Part shown: piece after piece, positions 52,096 to 61,049 of the stretch
How positions within the stretch are numbered: position 1 is the first letter of the stretch
Layout: every line of letters begins with the position of its first letter
From: SIG653 sp045577455
GTDB lineage: Bacteria; Bacillota; Clostridia; Oscillospirales; CAG-382
NCBI GenBank assembly: GCA_045577455.1
Contig: JAZNIJ010000027.1
Coordinates: 1 to 64,000, forward strand
DNA: 64,000 bases
Direction: 5' to 3'
Made by a program: the position numbers and the translations under genes
The notes under the pieces: generated by a model
Database searches by the model: none
What the model was told of the DNA's origin: nothing
The model's input: only the letters and a program-made list of their open reading frames with translations

Positions 52096-53061
52096 TCAGG
52101 GAATAATGCCCAAAAGCATAACGAAAATTGGCATTGTTATTGCTGAGAGAAGGGTTGTTACGGTTATTACCTTTGTGCAGAAAACATAATCTGTGTTGTT
52201 TATCTGTGAGAAGGTTGCAGAAATAATTGCTGTTGGAGCGCTTGAGCCAAGCATAATAATGGTTTTTATGTCTTTTGAAACAGGAATGAAACAGATAATT
52301 CCAAAAAGCACAATTGGAACAACAATCATCCTGACAAGAGAGGTTTTCCAAACTGAAAAATCCGTAATCGAGTTTTTGATTCCTGCTTTATGAAGCCATG
52401 CACCTGCAACAAGCATAGCAAGGGGAGTGTTTGTGGATTTAATCATGTTCAACGCTTCGTAAAGGTTTTTTCCAAGCTCCGATGTGAAGGAGTTTTCTTT
52501 CAGAAAGTTCATCGTTTCGCTGGGTATAACTGCTGTTGATAAGAAAAAAACAGCACCAATAACCGTTCCAACAAGACCAGGATTTATGATAGCAGATTTT
52601 ATATTTATGCTCTCTTTCCCTTTGCAAAGATAAACTCCGTATGTCCATAGGAAAATATTCATTGTACTAAGATGAGCAGACCCTATAAAAATACCATAAT
52701 CACCAAATAATGCGCTTATGAGGGGAAATGCAAAAAAGCCGTTGTTAACAAAAACGGTACACATCCGTTGGTCTTTGAAATTATGACTTTTTTTGAAAAT
52801 AAATGAAACAATGAACGCTGAAACGACAAAAAACGCCAAATCAATTCCAAAAGCACAAACAAAACCCGTTGCTTCGTTTTTATTGAATTGTCTGATAAAA
52901 GATGCAATTATATTTGACGGTATTATAAATTTTGTAAGTATGGCTGAAAGTTTTCCCGTTGTTCTCTCGTCGAAAAAACCAAGATTTGCAAGAATAAATC
53001 CGCAGGCCATCATAACAATAATAACAAATATCCGCCAGATTATAGTTATTGAATGTTCCAC
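52096..53061 (-). CDS. AEC-family transporter (auxin efflux carrier-like)
   Basis: The 321-residue protein has about ten hydrophobic helices and the family features GFILANLGFFDERTTGKLS at the N-terminus, VFVNNGFFAFPL mid-protein and LGSSAPTAIISA near the C-terminus. Bacterial members carry malate, malonate or similar acids; the substrate is unknown. The start is GTG at 53061, preceded by AAAGGGAC. It is probably transcribed with putP. Confidence 0.88.
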   Translation of the reverse strand: MEHSITIIWRIFVIIVMMACGFILANLGFFDERTTGKLSAILTKFIIPSNIIASFIRQFNKNEATGFVCAFGIDLAFFVVSAFIVSFIFKKSHNFKDQRMCTVFVNNGFFAFPLISALFGDYGIFIGSAHLSTMNIFLWTYGVYLCKGKESINIKSAIINPGLVGTVIGAVFFLSTAVIPSETMNFLKENSFTSELGKNLYEALNMIKSTNTPLAMLVAGAWLHKAGIKNSITDFSVWKTSLVRMIVVPIVLFGIICFIPVSKDIKTIIMLGSSAPTAIISATFSQINNTDYVFCTKVITVTTLLSAITMPIFVMLLGIIP

Positions 53062-53101
53062 AGGATAGTCCCTTTTTATGTTATTTTGCCTTGAAGAAAG
53101 T

Positions 53102-53117
53102 CATCCGTTGCCGGATG
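53102..53117 (-). terminator. Short hairpin after the cohesin-dockerin gene
   Basis: CATCCG / CGGATG with a 4-base loop, 23 bases past the stop, followed on the minus strand by ACTTTCTT. A weak terminator candidate. Confidence 0.45.
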
Positions 53118-53140
53118 GAAAACCTTATTTAAAGGGTTTG

Positions 53141-54103
53141 TTATTTTTCTAAAAAGTATCTCTTTAACCTTATATAGTCAGCAAGACGAATAACACCGTC
53201 TGCTTCAAGATCTATTGCGTAAAGAGCGTGATTCTCAACAGGGATTCTGTTTACAATAATTGCTTTTACATTGGCAAGGTCGGTAACATTAACAATACCA
53301 TTGCTGTCGCAATCACCCTTGAGATAATATAAAAATGAATATGTAACCCCTGAAAAGGCGTGCTGAACAGATATTGTTGCACCGTTGGGGATGTATTCTT
53401 CACTATCGTCTGTAATTTCATAGTCAAACGCTGTAACTGAAATTGTGCCTCCAACGTGAGAAAAATATTCAGAGAAAGAAGCAATTGTAAGGGGGTCTGT
53501 GTGAGAGTATATTATTTTTGCTTCTCTATCTATGGTAAATGTATCGTCTTTAGGGATGAGAATCTTTGCTTCTGTAATGGAGAGCTTTTCTCTGCAATAA
53601 GCAGTTGCCTCAAAGGAATTAAGAGGAATAAAGCTGCTTGAGGAGTATTCTGTTCCTTCGCATCCCATAACGGTGAGATATGTATCAAGTGGTGATGCCT
53701 CTTTAGAAACGGTGAATGAAACTGTGAAGCTGATATCACCATCTTTTGAGGCGGCATTTTCAAGAAAACCGTCAAAGTTTGTATAAAGTCCCCATATTCC
53801 TGGTGTTTTTGTTCCGTCATATTTATCCCATCCTTTTGGAACGGTTGCATCGAAGCTCCCTGCAACAGGGGTTAAATATTCAGCATCATAATACAAAAAA
53901 ACAGATGCTGCATATATTCCGTATCCTTCGGAGAATGATATGTTTTTTATAGTTGCGGTAACAGAAACTGTTTCTCCGGGTTCTGCTTCAGATGGTAATG
54001 TTAGCTCAACTCCAAAGTCGGAAACAGTTTCGGCAGAAATATTAAATGGTACAGTGCAAAGAATCAAAGCAGTTAAAATAAAAACAGAAAATAATCTTTT
54101 CAT
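53141..54103 (-). CDS. Secreted cohesin-like plus dockerin protein
   Basis: The 320-residue protein has a signal peptide (about 1-25, SAETVSD after cleavage). A cohesin-like beta domain (30-180) has PGETVSVTATIKN and VFLYYDAEYLTPV. A linker leads to a C-terminal type I dockerin: GDCDSNGIVNVTDLANVKA and a second, degenerate Ca2+ loop DLEADGVIRLADYIRLKRY. Dockerins plug into cohesins of scaffoldins, so a protein with both can extend a cellulosome-like chain. No enzyme domain is present. AGGGAGGCAAT precedes the ATG. Confidence 0.82.
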   Translation of the reverse strand: MKRLFSVFILTALILCTVPFNISAETVSDFGVELTLPSEAEPGETVSVTATIKNISFSEGYGIYAASVFLYYDAEYLTPVAGSFDATVPKGWDKYDGTKTPGIWGLYTNFDGFLENAASKDGDISFTVSFTVSKEASPLDTYLTVMGCEGTEYSSSSFIPLNSFEATAYCREKLSITEAKILIPKDDTFTIDREAKIIYSHTDPLTIASFSEYFSHVGGTISVTAFDYEITDDSEEYIPNGATISVQHAFSGVTYSFLYYLKGDCDSNGIVNVTDLANVKAIIVNRIPVENHALYAIDLEADGVIRLADYIRLKRYFLEK

Positions 54104-54140
54104 ATTGCCTCCCTAATTCAAATATATGTTATAAAAAAAT

Positions 54141-54173
54141 GTCTCAAATGCAGAAATGAGGCATTTGAGACAA
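54141..54173 (-). terminator. Terminator of the 6S RNA-like gene
   Basis: TGTCTCAAATGC / GCATTTGAGACA perfect 12-base stem, followed on the minus strand by TTTTTTT. Confidence 0.92.
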
Positions 54174-54180
54174 CTGTGAA

Positions 54181-54375
54181 AACTAATCAACCCGCCGGGC
54201 CGTTGTGCCTTTAATGAACCCTGCATGTGCAGGTGGGTGTCCTCTCCACGGCTTTGTGCTCCCAACGTCCCATACAAGAGTGACATAAGCAGTCAAGTAT
54301 GGGGAGGTCTGCATTCCCACGCGCGGAAGCCCGGACTCCAATTCGTTCTTGTGGGTTTTAAAAAAACACTGACGC
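54181..54375 (-). ncRNA. ssrS: Probable 6S RNA
   Basis: 6S RNA mimics an open promoter and binds the housekeeping RNA polymerase. The roughly 190-base region has the right shape. A closing stem AACCC / GGGTT (54353-54357 with 54189-54193) leads to a long interrupted helix. A terminal hairpin CCCATAC / GTATGGG (54269-54303) has inner TGAC / GTCA pairs. A small CCTGCACATGCAGG hairpin lies on the 3' side of the central bubble, as in known 6S RNAs. It is GC-richer than its surroundings and ends in a clear terminator. Ends are estimated. It lies just after the DUF1292 gene, possibly processed from its transcript. Confidence 0.7.
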
Positions 54376-54396
54376 ACCAAGCAGGCATGCTTTAAA

Positions 54397-54726
54397 TTAT
54401 TCTTCGTCTTCGGTCTCGTCGTCTAAATCCAGTTCGCTCCAGAATTCATCTTCAAAAGCATCGGAAACACGGTCAAATTCATCATCGTCTTCAATGGTAT
54501 CGTAAATTTCGTTGCCTTCTTCGTCCATAGAAACCTTGAAAACAACATATTCTTCTTCGTCGCTGTTTTCGTCCTGTTCAATAGGAGAAAATGCAACATA
54601 TGTTACACCGTCTAACTCTAACGAACCCAAAAACTCGAAATCAGTTTCAACTCCTTCTTCGTCAACAAGAGTGTATACATCAATTTCGTCTGCGCCTTCT
54701 TCATTTATCAATTTTTCTTCGCTCAT
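54397..54726 (-). CDS. DUF1292 family acidic protein
   Basis: The 109-residue protein is extremely acidic, with the DUF1292 core VYTLVDEEGVETDFEFLGSL and YVVFKVSMDEEGNEIYDTI. This small family is widespread in Firmicutes, often near the ruvX/mreB or alaS region, and its role is not known. The ATG follows a GGGGGTATTGAT site and a consensus promoter. The 6S RNA-like gene follows directly. Confidence 0.92.
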   Translation of the reverse strand: MSEEKLINEEGADEIDVYTLVDEEGVETDFEFLGSLELDGVTYVAFSPIEQDENSDEEEYVVFKVSMDEEGNEIYDTIEDDDEFDRVSDAFEDEFWSELDLDDETEDEE

Positions 54727-54765
54727 ATCAATACCCCCAAAATTTCTTTTATATTTTGCACTTTT

Positions 54766-54794
54766 ATTTTACTATATATGCATCAAATTGTCAA
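54766..54794 (-). promoter_or_regulatory. Promoter of the DUF1292 gene
   Basis: TTGACA, a 17-base spacer and TAAAAT on the minus strand. It lies back to back with the rsmE promoter. Confidence 0.8.
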
Positions 54795-54823
54795 TAGTTT
54801 TTTCCGTTTTTAAAAAAATTCTA

Positions 54824-54852
54824 TTGACGGATTTAGTCGTTTGATATATAAT
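54824..54852 (+). promoter_or_regulatory. Promoter of rsmE
   Basis: TTGACG, a 17-base spacer and a perfect TATAAT, diverging from the DUF1292 promoter. Confidence 0.82.
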
Positions 54853-54881
54853 ATTGTAAAAAAATGTATGGTGGTTGTGTT

Positions 54882-55619
54882 ATGTCATCAAGATTAAGAG
54901 TTTTTGTTCCAAGCGAATCAATTCTGGCTAATAAAGCATATATAAACGGAAGCGATGCTTCTCATATTTCAAGGGTTATGCGCCTTTGTGTTGGTGATGT
55001 TATAACTGTTTGCGATATGAAAAGGAATATTTATAACGGAACTCTTGTTTTTGTATCTAATACAGAAGTTGTTGCAGAGCTTTCTCAAACGGAGAAGGAA
55101 GATACAGAGCTACCCGTTAATGTTACAGTTTATCAGGGCGTTCCAAAAGGAGATAAGCTGGAAACCGTTATACAAAAATCTGTTGAGCTTGGAGCTGTCA
55201 GGATTGTTCCTGTACTTTGCGAAAGATGTGTTTCACGCCCCGATAAAAAGAGTGCTGAGGCGAAGAACAAAAGATATGCAAAAATATCAGAGTCGGCAGC
55301 TTGTCAATGCGGCAGGGAAATAATACCAACAGTTTCACCGATGATCACCTTTGATGAAATGATTGCAGAAATGAGCCAAAGCAACGGAATTACAATTGCT
55401 TGCTTTGAAGGAGAGAAAACATATCTTCTTAGAGACGTGCTTAAAGGCGAAAAACAGGATGTTGCTTTTTTTGTTGGCCCTGAGGGTGGAATTTCCGAAA
55501 AAGAGATTGCGAAAATTGAAGAAAGCAAAATAAAAACCGTTTGTCTCGGTAAAAGAATACTGAGAACAGAAACTGCCGCTTTATATGTGTTGTCTGCAAT
55601 TTCAGCAATTTGGGAATAA
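54882..55619 (+). CDS. rsmE: 16S rRNA m3U1498 methyltransferase
   Basis: Methylates U1498 of 16S rRNA with SAM. The 245-residue protein has the N-terminal PUA-like domain (SDASHISRVMRLCVGDVITV). Its C-terminal SPOUT knot reads FVGPEGGISEKE, then LGKRILRTETAALYVLSAIS, the RsmE hallmark. I chose ATG 54882, with GGTGG seven bases upstream, over the in-frame ATG at 54864. In other Firmicutes rsmE often follows prmA; here it stands alone. Confidence 0.95.
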   Translation: MSSRLRVFVPSESILANKAYINGSDASHISRVMRLCVGDVITVCDMKRNIYNGTLVFVSNTEVVAELSQTEKEDTELPVNVTVYQGVPKGDKLETVIQKSVELGAVRIVPVLCERCVSRPDKKSAEAKNKRYAKISESAACQCGREIIPTVSPMITFDEMIAEMSQSNGITIACFEGEKTYLLRDVLKGEKQDVAFFVGPEGGISEKEIAKIEESKIKTVCLGKRILRTETAALYVLSAISAIWE

Positions 55620-55751
55620 ATAATCCTCATTTTGAGTGATTTTTTATGGTGACTGCAAAAGTTAAAAATAAAAAATGTATCAATAAAAACTAAAATTATG
55701 GCAAATTGCATAAAAATAGAAAGATTTTTTGTTAAAAATGCTTAAAACCTA

Positions 55752-55780
55752 TTGATTATTTTAATAAAATAGTGTATAAT
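55752..55780 (+). promoter_or_regulatory. Promoter of the PucR-like/ftsEX cluster
   Basis: TTGATT, a 17-base spacer and TATAAT, 43 bases before the ATG at 55823, with AGGAGGTGC as the ribosome binding site. Confidence 0.8.
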
Positions 55781-55822
55781 CAGTGTAGCATATAGAAGGT
55801 GTAAAATTTTAGGAGGTGCAAT

Positions 55823-56935
55823 ATGGCAAATAAACTTTTTCAAGGGTTTGTATACCAAATGCGCGATGCAGTTAAGAGAACAATTGGAGTTTTGGATGAA
55901 ACGGGAACTGTTATCGCTTGCAGCCAGCTTTCAGAAATAGGAAAATCATATAAAAGTGTAGCAGACGAAATATCATATTCCTTTGATGTTATTGTATATG
56001 ACGGCTGCGCTTTTAAGCCAATGGGCTCTCACGCCAAAATAGAATACATAGTGTTTGCAGAGGGTGAGGACGATGAAGCAAAGGATTTGGTTTCCATGCT
56101 TTTGGTTTCTCTCACAAATATAAAGGCACTTTATGATGAAAAGCACGATAAGGCACATTTTGTTAAAAATGCTATTTTTGAAAATATTCTCCCCGGTGAT
56201 ATCTATACCAAATCAAGGGAGCTTCATTTCGATAGCGAAGCAGAAAGAATTGTTTTCGTTATAATGTTTGAGCAGAGCTATGATATATTCCCATTTGATA
56301 TTATACAGAATCTTGTTGCAGACAGAGATAGGGATTACGTTATCAATGTTGCGGAAAATGAGGTTCTTCTTGTTAAAGAGTTGAGAACTCCCTCCGATTA
56401 CAAAAGTATAGATAATATTGCAAAGACAATTGTTGATACTGCACTCAGTGAGTTTTATCTCAAGGCAGTTGTTGGTATCGGAACGGTTGCAAGCAATGTG
56501 AGAGAGCTTTCCCGTTCTTATAAGGATGCCAAAATGGCAATAGGTGTTGGAAGTATTTTTGACCCCAAAAAGACTATTGTAAAATACGGAAACCTTGGTA
56601 TAGGAAGATTGCTTTATCATCTCCCTGTTACACTTTGTGAAATGTTCCTCCACGAGGTATTCAAGCGCAATTCCCTTGAAACTCTTGACAGGGAAACTTT
56701 GCTCACAATTCAGGCGTTTTTTGAAAACAACCTTAATGTTTCTGAAACAAGCCGTAAGCTGTTTGTTCACCGTAATACCTTGGTTTACAGACTTGACAAA
56801 ATTAAAAAGCTCACCGGTCTCGATTTGAGAGAGTTTGAAGACGCTATAATCTTCAAGGTTGCTCTTATGGTAGAAAAGTATGTTGATTATAAACATTCGG
56901 GAGTAACAGGTAATACAGACATTGCACAAAAATGA
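55823..56935 (+). CDS. PucR/CdaR-like transcriptional regulator
   Basis: The 370-residue protein has an N-terminal sensory region and a middle GGDEF-like fold (about 130-260, with VVGIGTVASNVRELSRSYKDA). The C-terminal PucR helix-turn-helix (about 310-365) reads LNVSETSRKLFVHRNTLVYR. CdaR-type members respond to sugar acids, PucR-type to purines; the signal here is not evident. Its stop overlaps the ftsE start (ATGA), so it is translated with ftsEX, an unusual partner. Confidence 0.87.
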   Translation: MANKLFQGFVYQMRDAVKRTIGVLDETGTVIACSQLSEIGKSYKSVADEISYSFDVIVYDGCAFKPMGSHAKIEYIVFAEGEDDEAKDLVSMLLVSLTNIKALYDEKHDKAHFVKNAIFENILPGDIYTKSRELHFDSEAERIVFVIMFEQSYDIFPFDIIQNLVADRDRDYVINVAENEVLLVKELRTPSDYKSIDNIAKTIVDTALSEFYLKAVVGIGTVASNVRELSRSYKDAKMAIGVGSIFDPKKTIVKYGNLGIGRLLYHLPVTLCEMFLHEVFKRNSLETLDRETLLTIQAFFENNLNVSETSRKLFVHRNTLVYRLDKIKKLTGLDLREFEDAIIFKVALMVEKYVDYKHSGVTGNTDIAQK

Positions 56936-57624
56936 TAGAGTTTAATAATGTATCAGTTAAGTATAGCAACGGTGAAGTTGCTTTAGACGGAGTTTCTCTT
57001 GAAATAAAAGACGGAGAATTCGTTTTTATAGTTGGTCATTCGGGAGCAGGTAAAACAACAATAACAAAGGTGCTTCTGGGAGAACAAAAAATTTTCTCCG
57101 GTTCTTTGCGCGTTGACGGTGTTTCCCTTAAAAGTATGAAAGCATCTGAAATTCCCTTATACCGCCGAAAAATCGGCATAGTTTTTCAGGATTTTCGGCT
57201 TATAGACAGAAAAACTGTTTTTGAAAATATTGCTCTGCCATTGCGTATTGTTGGCAAGAAATCGGGAGTGATTAAAAAGAGAGTCAAGAATCTGCTTTCC
57301 CTCGTAGGCCTTGAGCATAAGGAAAATTGCTTTCCAAATGAAATGTCAGGTGGCGAACAGCAGAGAGTTGCTTTCGTCAGGGCAATCGCTGCAAATCCTG
57401 ATGTAATTATTGCCGATGAGCCAACGGGAAATGTGGATAGGGAGCTGGCATACCAGCTCTTTGAGCTTCTTGAAGCTATAAATCAAAAAGGTAAAACCGT
57501 TATTGTTGTAACTCATGATATGGAACTTGTTAAGAAGTATAAGCATCGGACAGTAACAATTGAGGGTGGAAAAATTTCGGATGATACCTTTAAACAATCT
57601 GAAACGGGGGTTTCATCGAAATGA
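56932..57624 (+). CDS. ftsE: Cell division ATP-binding protein FtsE
   Basis: The ABC-type ATPase that powers peptidoglycan hydrolase activation through FtsX. The 230-residue protein has Walker A GHSGAGKTT (35-43), the FtsE-typical Q-loop FQDFRLIDRKTVFEN, signature MSGGEQQRVAF and Walker B VIIADEPTGNVD. It overlaps its neighbours at both ends by four bases (ATGA), so the three genes are coupled. Confidence 0.97.
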   Translation: MIEFNNVSVKYSNGEVALDGVSLEIKDGEFVFIVGHSGAGKTTITKVLLGEQKIFSGSLRVDGVSLKSMKASEIPLYRRKIGIVFQDFRLIDRKTVFENIALPLRIVGKKSGVIKKRVKNLLSLVGLEHKENCFPNEMSGGEQQRVAFVRAIAANPDVIIADEPTGNVDRELAYQLFELLEAINQKGKTVIVVTHDMELVKKYKHRTVTIEGGKISDDTFKQSETGVSSK

Positions 57625-58514
57625 AAAGAGCTAAAATCCCATATTTGTTTTCAGAGGGCGTTAAAGGGCTTTATAGAAATAAAATATTAACTGCAACATC
57701 AATTTTTGTTCTTACCGCTTGTATGATTGTTGTTGGACTTTTTGTTATTCTCCGTGATGTTATAGAAAATAATATCTCAAAAACCGATGAGCTTTATGTT
57801 ATAACGGCTTATGTTAATGCGAATGCATCCGAAGAAGATGTTATAAAAGCGAAGGAAACGGTTGAGGTGATGGAGAATGTAAAATCCGTCAGCTATGTTT
57901 CTAAAGCCGAAGCAATAGAGGAGCTTAAGGGAAATTCGGGTGATATGTCATCTGTTGTTGATAAATACAAGGATGAGCTTGCTTTATATATCAGGGCGAG
58001 GTTTGACATAGAGTTTGAAACCTACGACAGAATAACTGCCCTTGTTTACGGATTGGAAAATGTTGAGGTTATAGAAACCGTAAATACAAAGTTAGATTTG
58101 TATCATGGTATATCAAGCATGAAAAAAGCTGTAACTGCAATTTCAGCAGGTCTTGGCATCCTGTTGTTTGTTGTTGCTGTTTTTGTAACCCTTAATACTG
58201 TAAGAATAGGAATATATTACAGGAGACAGGAAATCTCATTGATGAGGTATATGGGAGCAACAAATGGTTTTATAACTGCACCGTATATCATAGAGTGTTT
58301 CTTTATGGGGGCGGTTTCGGTTTTAATTGCAACAGGACTTGAATTTTTGCTTTACAAATATGTTGTTATGGAATGGGTTGCTGAATATGGTATAGGCGGT
58401 CTTTCGCATTTCGCTGAATTCCTGCCCGTTATTCTTCCTGCACTTGTAATTGTTGGAGTGCTTTCATCAACTATTTCGGGTATAATATGTATTAAAAAAT
58501 ATTTGAGTGCTTAA
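57621..58514 (+). CDS. ftsX: Cell division protein FtsX
   Basis: The 297-residue protein has one N-terminal helix (about 22-44) and a large extracytoplasmic loop (45-165) that usually binds the hydrolase partner. Three C-terminal helices follow. The start MKRAKIPYLFSEGVKGLYRN matches the Gram-positive FtsX N-terminus, and RRQEISLMRYMGATNGFI is the conserved coupling segment. The downstream M23 hydrolase is the probable partner. Confidence 0.95.
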   Translation: MKRAKIPYLFSEGVKGLYRNKILTATSIFVLTACMIVVGLFVILRDVIENNISKTDELYVITAYVNANASEEDVIKAKETVEVMENVKSVSYVSKAEAIEELKGNSGDMSSVVDKYKDELALYIRARFDIEFETYDRITALVYGLENVEVIETVNTKLDLYHGISSMKKAVTAISAGLGILLFVVAVFVTLNTVRIGIYYRRQEISLMRYMGATNGFITAPYIIECFFMGAVSVLIATGLEFLLYKYVVMEWVAEYGIGGLSHFAEFLPVILPALVIVGVLSSTISGIICIKKYLSA

Positions 58515-58588
58515 AGTATTTCCTTAAAGTTGAATTTATATTTCTTTGTTTAAATACAAAAAAACAAGGATTGTTGATACAGGTATTT

Positions 58589-59797
58589 ATGAAAATTAAA
58601 AAAATATTATGCGGCATATTGATAGTTGCATCAGTTTTTTCAGTTACAGCTTTTTCGAAAAACTCTGCGGTTAATGTTGAAGCATCAATAGAATCGGAGC
58701 TTGCAGAGAAAAAGAATGAGCTGAAAAAGCTGGAAAATGCTCTTTCAGAAGCAAAGGGAAAAAAAGAAAAAATCCTTGCCGCAATAAAAGAAAAAGAGGG
58801 AAAGCTCAATGCTTTGCTTTACGAAAAAAATCAGCTTGAAGCATCTATTTTGTATTCAGAAAATGAAATAGTAATTATTGAAAGCTTGATTTCGGGATAT
58901 GAGGAACATCTTGCAGAGCTGGAAGTTTCTTTAAGTGAATCAGAAAAACTCAGAAAAGAAAAAATAGAACAGCTCTGTCTTGTGTTGAAATATATATATG
59001 AAAATGGGGATGTATCATCCTTGGAGCTGTTTTTCTCATCTGACAGCTTTTCCGAGTATATATCAAAAAAAGAGTATGCAAAAACCGTTCTGAGTTATCA
59101 GCAAACAATTATTTCTGAAATAGAATCGGTTGCTGCAGAAACAGAGAAGGCAAAAAGTGATTACGAAAAATCAAAGGCATCTCTTGAAGGTTATAGGCAG
59201 GTTTTAGAGGATAGAAAGCTAACTGTTGCAGATGAATATGCAATACTTGATTCACTTTTGGCATCGGTTAAGGGTGAAATTGAGCTTTCTGAAAGTGAAT
59301 ACAATGCAATTGACGAGATTGAAAAACAGTATGCCGAAGAAATTGGTCGTGTGAAGCTGGATATAGAGGATTTAACAGATTATCTTTCAAGCAGATACAT
59401 ATGGCCTTTTGCAACAAATCAGAGTTACTATATCTCATCTCATTTTGGATATCGATATGGGCCTTTTTCCGGTTATGAACATCATAACGGGGTTGATATC
59501 GTTGTTCCCCATGGCACACCCATACTTGCATCTTCGGGTGGAGTTGTAACAAGGTCGGAGTATGCACCTGTATTTGGTAATGTTGTTGTTGTAACACATT
59601 CAAACGGGGTTCAAACTCTGTACTGCCATTGCAGCAAACGCCTTGTAAGTGTTGGGGATAGAGTTAAACAGGGTGAAAAAATCGCACTTGTTGGCTCAAC
59701 AGGTAACTCAACGGGTGCTCATCTTCATTTTGCATTCATACTGAACGGAAAATATGTAAACCCAAACAAATATGTTGCAAAAGAGTATTTTAGGTAA
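58589..59797 (+). CDS. Coiled-coil murein hydrolase, M23 domain (EnvC/PcsB-like role)
   Basis: The 402-residue protein has a signal peptide, a long coiled coil (about 30-265) and a C-terminal M23 metallopeptidase domain. The M23 motifs are HFGYRYGPFSGYEHHNGVDI and TGAHLHFAF, both with the expected zinc ligands. FtsEX-linked hydrolases of this build cut septal peptidoglycan once FtsX moves the coiled coil. Direct position after ftsX supports that role. ATG 58589 is chosen, with ACAGGTATTT upstream. Confidence 0.93.
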   Translation: MKIKKILCGILIVASVFSVTAFSKNSAVNVEASIESELAEKKNELKKLENALSEAKGKKEKILAAIKEKEGKLNALLYEKNQLEASILYSENEIVIIESLISGYEEHLAELEVSLSESEKLRKEKIEQLCLVLKYIYENGDVSSLELFFSSDSFSEYISKKEYAKTVLSYQQTIISEIESVAAETEKAKSDYEKSKASLEGYRQVLEDRKLTVADEYAILDSLLASVKGEIELSESEYNAIDEIEKQYAEEIGRVKLDIEDLTDYLSSRYIWPFATNQSYYISSHFGYRYGPFSGYEHHNGVDIVVPHGTPILASSGGVVTRSEYAPVFGNVVVVTHSNGVQTLYCHCSKRLVSVGDRVKQGEKIALVGSTGNSTGAHLHFAFILNGKYVNPNKYVAKEYFR

Positions 59798-59828
59798 ACA
59801 TATAGTGGGGTTGGAGGATGTTTGTAGA

Positions 59829-61010
59829 ATGAAAAATAAAAATATTGTAAGTTATGTCATATCAATGCTCGTTGTGGCGTGCGTGGCTTCTTTGCTTACC
59901 TTTTCGTTTGTTAATAATAGTGTTAATAAGCGTATTGAAAACGCAGTTTCAGCGGAAAAATTATATTACAATAACCTTTTGAAAGATCTTGATGTTTTTT
60001 GCGATGTGAAAGGTATTGTAGACGAAAAATTTGTTGGTGATGTAAATTACAGCGAAATGGATGAACAGCTTGCTGAATATTATGTTGAGCTTCTGAATGA
60101 TAAATATTCAGAGTATCTTACAAAGCAAGAGATGGAAAGCTATATGAGTCAGCTTTCAGGAAATGTTGTTGGAATCGGTGTTACCGTGTTTAATAAAAAC
60201 GGAAAAATATTCGTTGAAGAGGTTGTTGAAGGTTCACCTGCTCAGCTTGGAGGTATCATTGCTGGAGAATCCATTGTTGCCGTTAACGGTGTTGAAGTTA
60301 ACGATGAAAATTATCTTGAAGTGATAGACCTGATTCCGGGCGAAGAGGGGACGGATGTTTCCCTCACGGTGGAAGGAACAGACGGCAAGCGCAGGGACGT
60401 TACTCTTACAAGAAAAACAATAGTTGTCAATACGGTTTTCGGTAAGATGCTGGAAGGAGATATTGGTTATATAGTCATAACTCGTTTTTCAACAAATACG
60501 AAAGAAAACTTTGAAACTGCTCTCGATGATCTTCTCAAAAAGGGTGCTAAAGGACTTTTGTTTGATGTAAGAGACAATCCCGGTGGCGAGCTTAATGCTA
60601 TCGTTGGAGTGCTTGACAGATTGCTTCCTGCAGGCCCCGTTGTAAATATAGTGTACGGTGACGGGAAAACAACCGTTTTGAATTCTACAGATGAAGAGTC
60701 GGTTTCTCTTCCAATGGCGGTTTTAATAAATGAAAATACAGCATCGGCGGCAGAGCTTTTTGCATCCGCTTTGAGAGATTACAATGTTGCAAAGCTGTAT
60801 GGAAAAACAACATACGGTAAGGGCTATATGCAAAACATAATCCCACTTCCCAATGGTGGCGGTTTAAGGATATCTGTTGCAGAATATAATCCCCCATATG
60901 GCGAAAATTATGAAGGGGTTGGCGTTGCTCCCCATTATGAGGTTTCAGATGAGGTGAACACAGAAACCGATGAACAGCTTGAAGAAGCGTTAAAGTATCT
61001 TATAAACTAA
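59829..61010 (+). CDS. ctpA: C-terminal processing protease (S41, PDZ)
   Basis: The 393-residue protein has an N-terminal helix and a PDZ domain (about 80-170, VVGIGVTVFNKNGKIFVEEV). The S41 catalytic region has the nucleophile serine in NENTASAAELFASAL and the lysine in YGKTTYGKGYMQ. Ctp proteases trim secreted or membrane proteins and in several species control cell-wall hydrolases, which fits the neighbouring M23 gene. I chose ATG 59829, with GGAGGATG upstream. Confidence 0.94.
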   Translation: MKNKNIVSYVISMLVVACVASLLTFSFVNNSVNKRIENAVSAEKLYYNNLLKDLDVFCDVKGIVDEKFVGDVNYSEMDEQLAEYYVELLNDKYSEYLTKQEMESYMSQLSGNVVGIGVTVFNKNGKIFVEEVVEGSPAQLGGIIAGESIVAVNGVEVNDENYLEVIDLIPGEEGTDVSLTVEGTDGKRRDVTLTRKTIVVNTVFGKMLEGDIGYIVITRFSTNTKENFETALDDLLKKGAKGLLFDVRDNPGGELNAIVGVLDRLLPAGPVVNIVYGDGKTTVLNSTDEESVSLPMAVLINENTASAAELFASALRDYNVAKLYGKTTYGKGYMQNIIPLPNGGGLRISVAEYNPPYGENYEGVGVAPHYEVSDEVNTETDEQLEEALKYLIN

Positions 61011-61049
61011 AAATAATTAAGTAATAAAACAATATATAAGGAGACAGCA

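Noticed and set aside
54183..54380. A 65-codon minus-strand reading frame
   Set aside because: It lies across the 6S RNA-like structure and has no ribosome binding site; more likely a chance frame through a GC-richer RNA gene.
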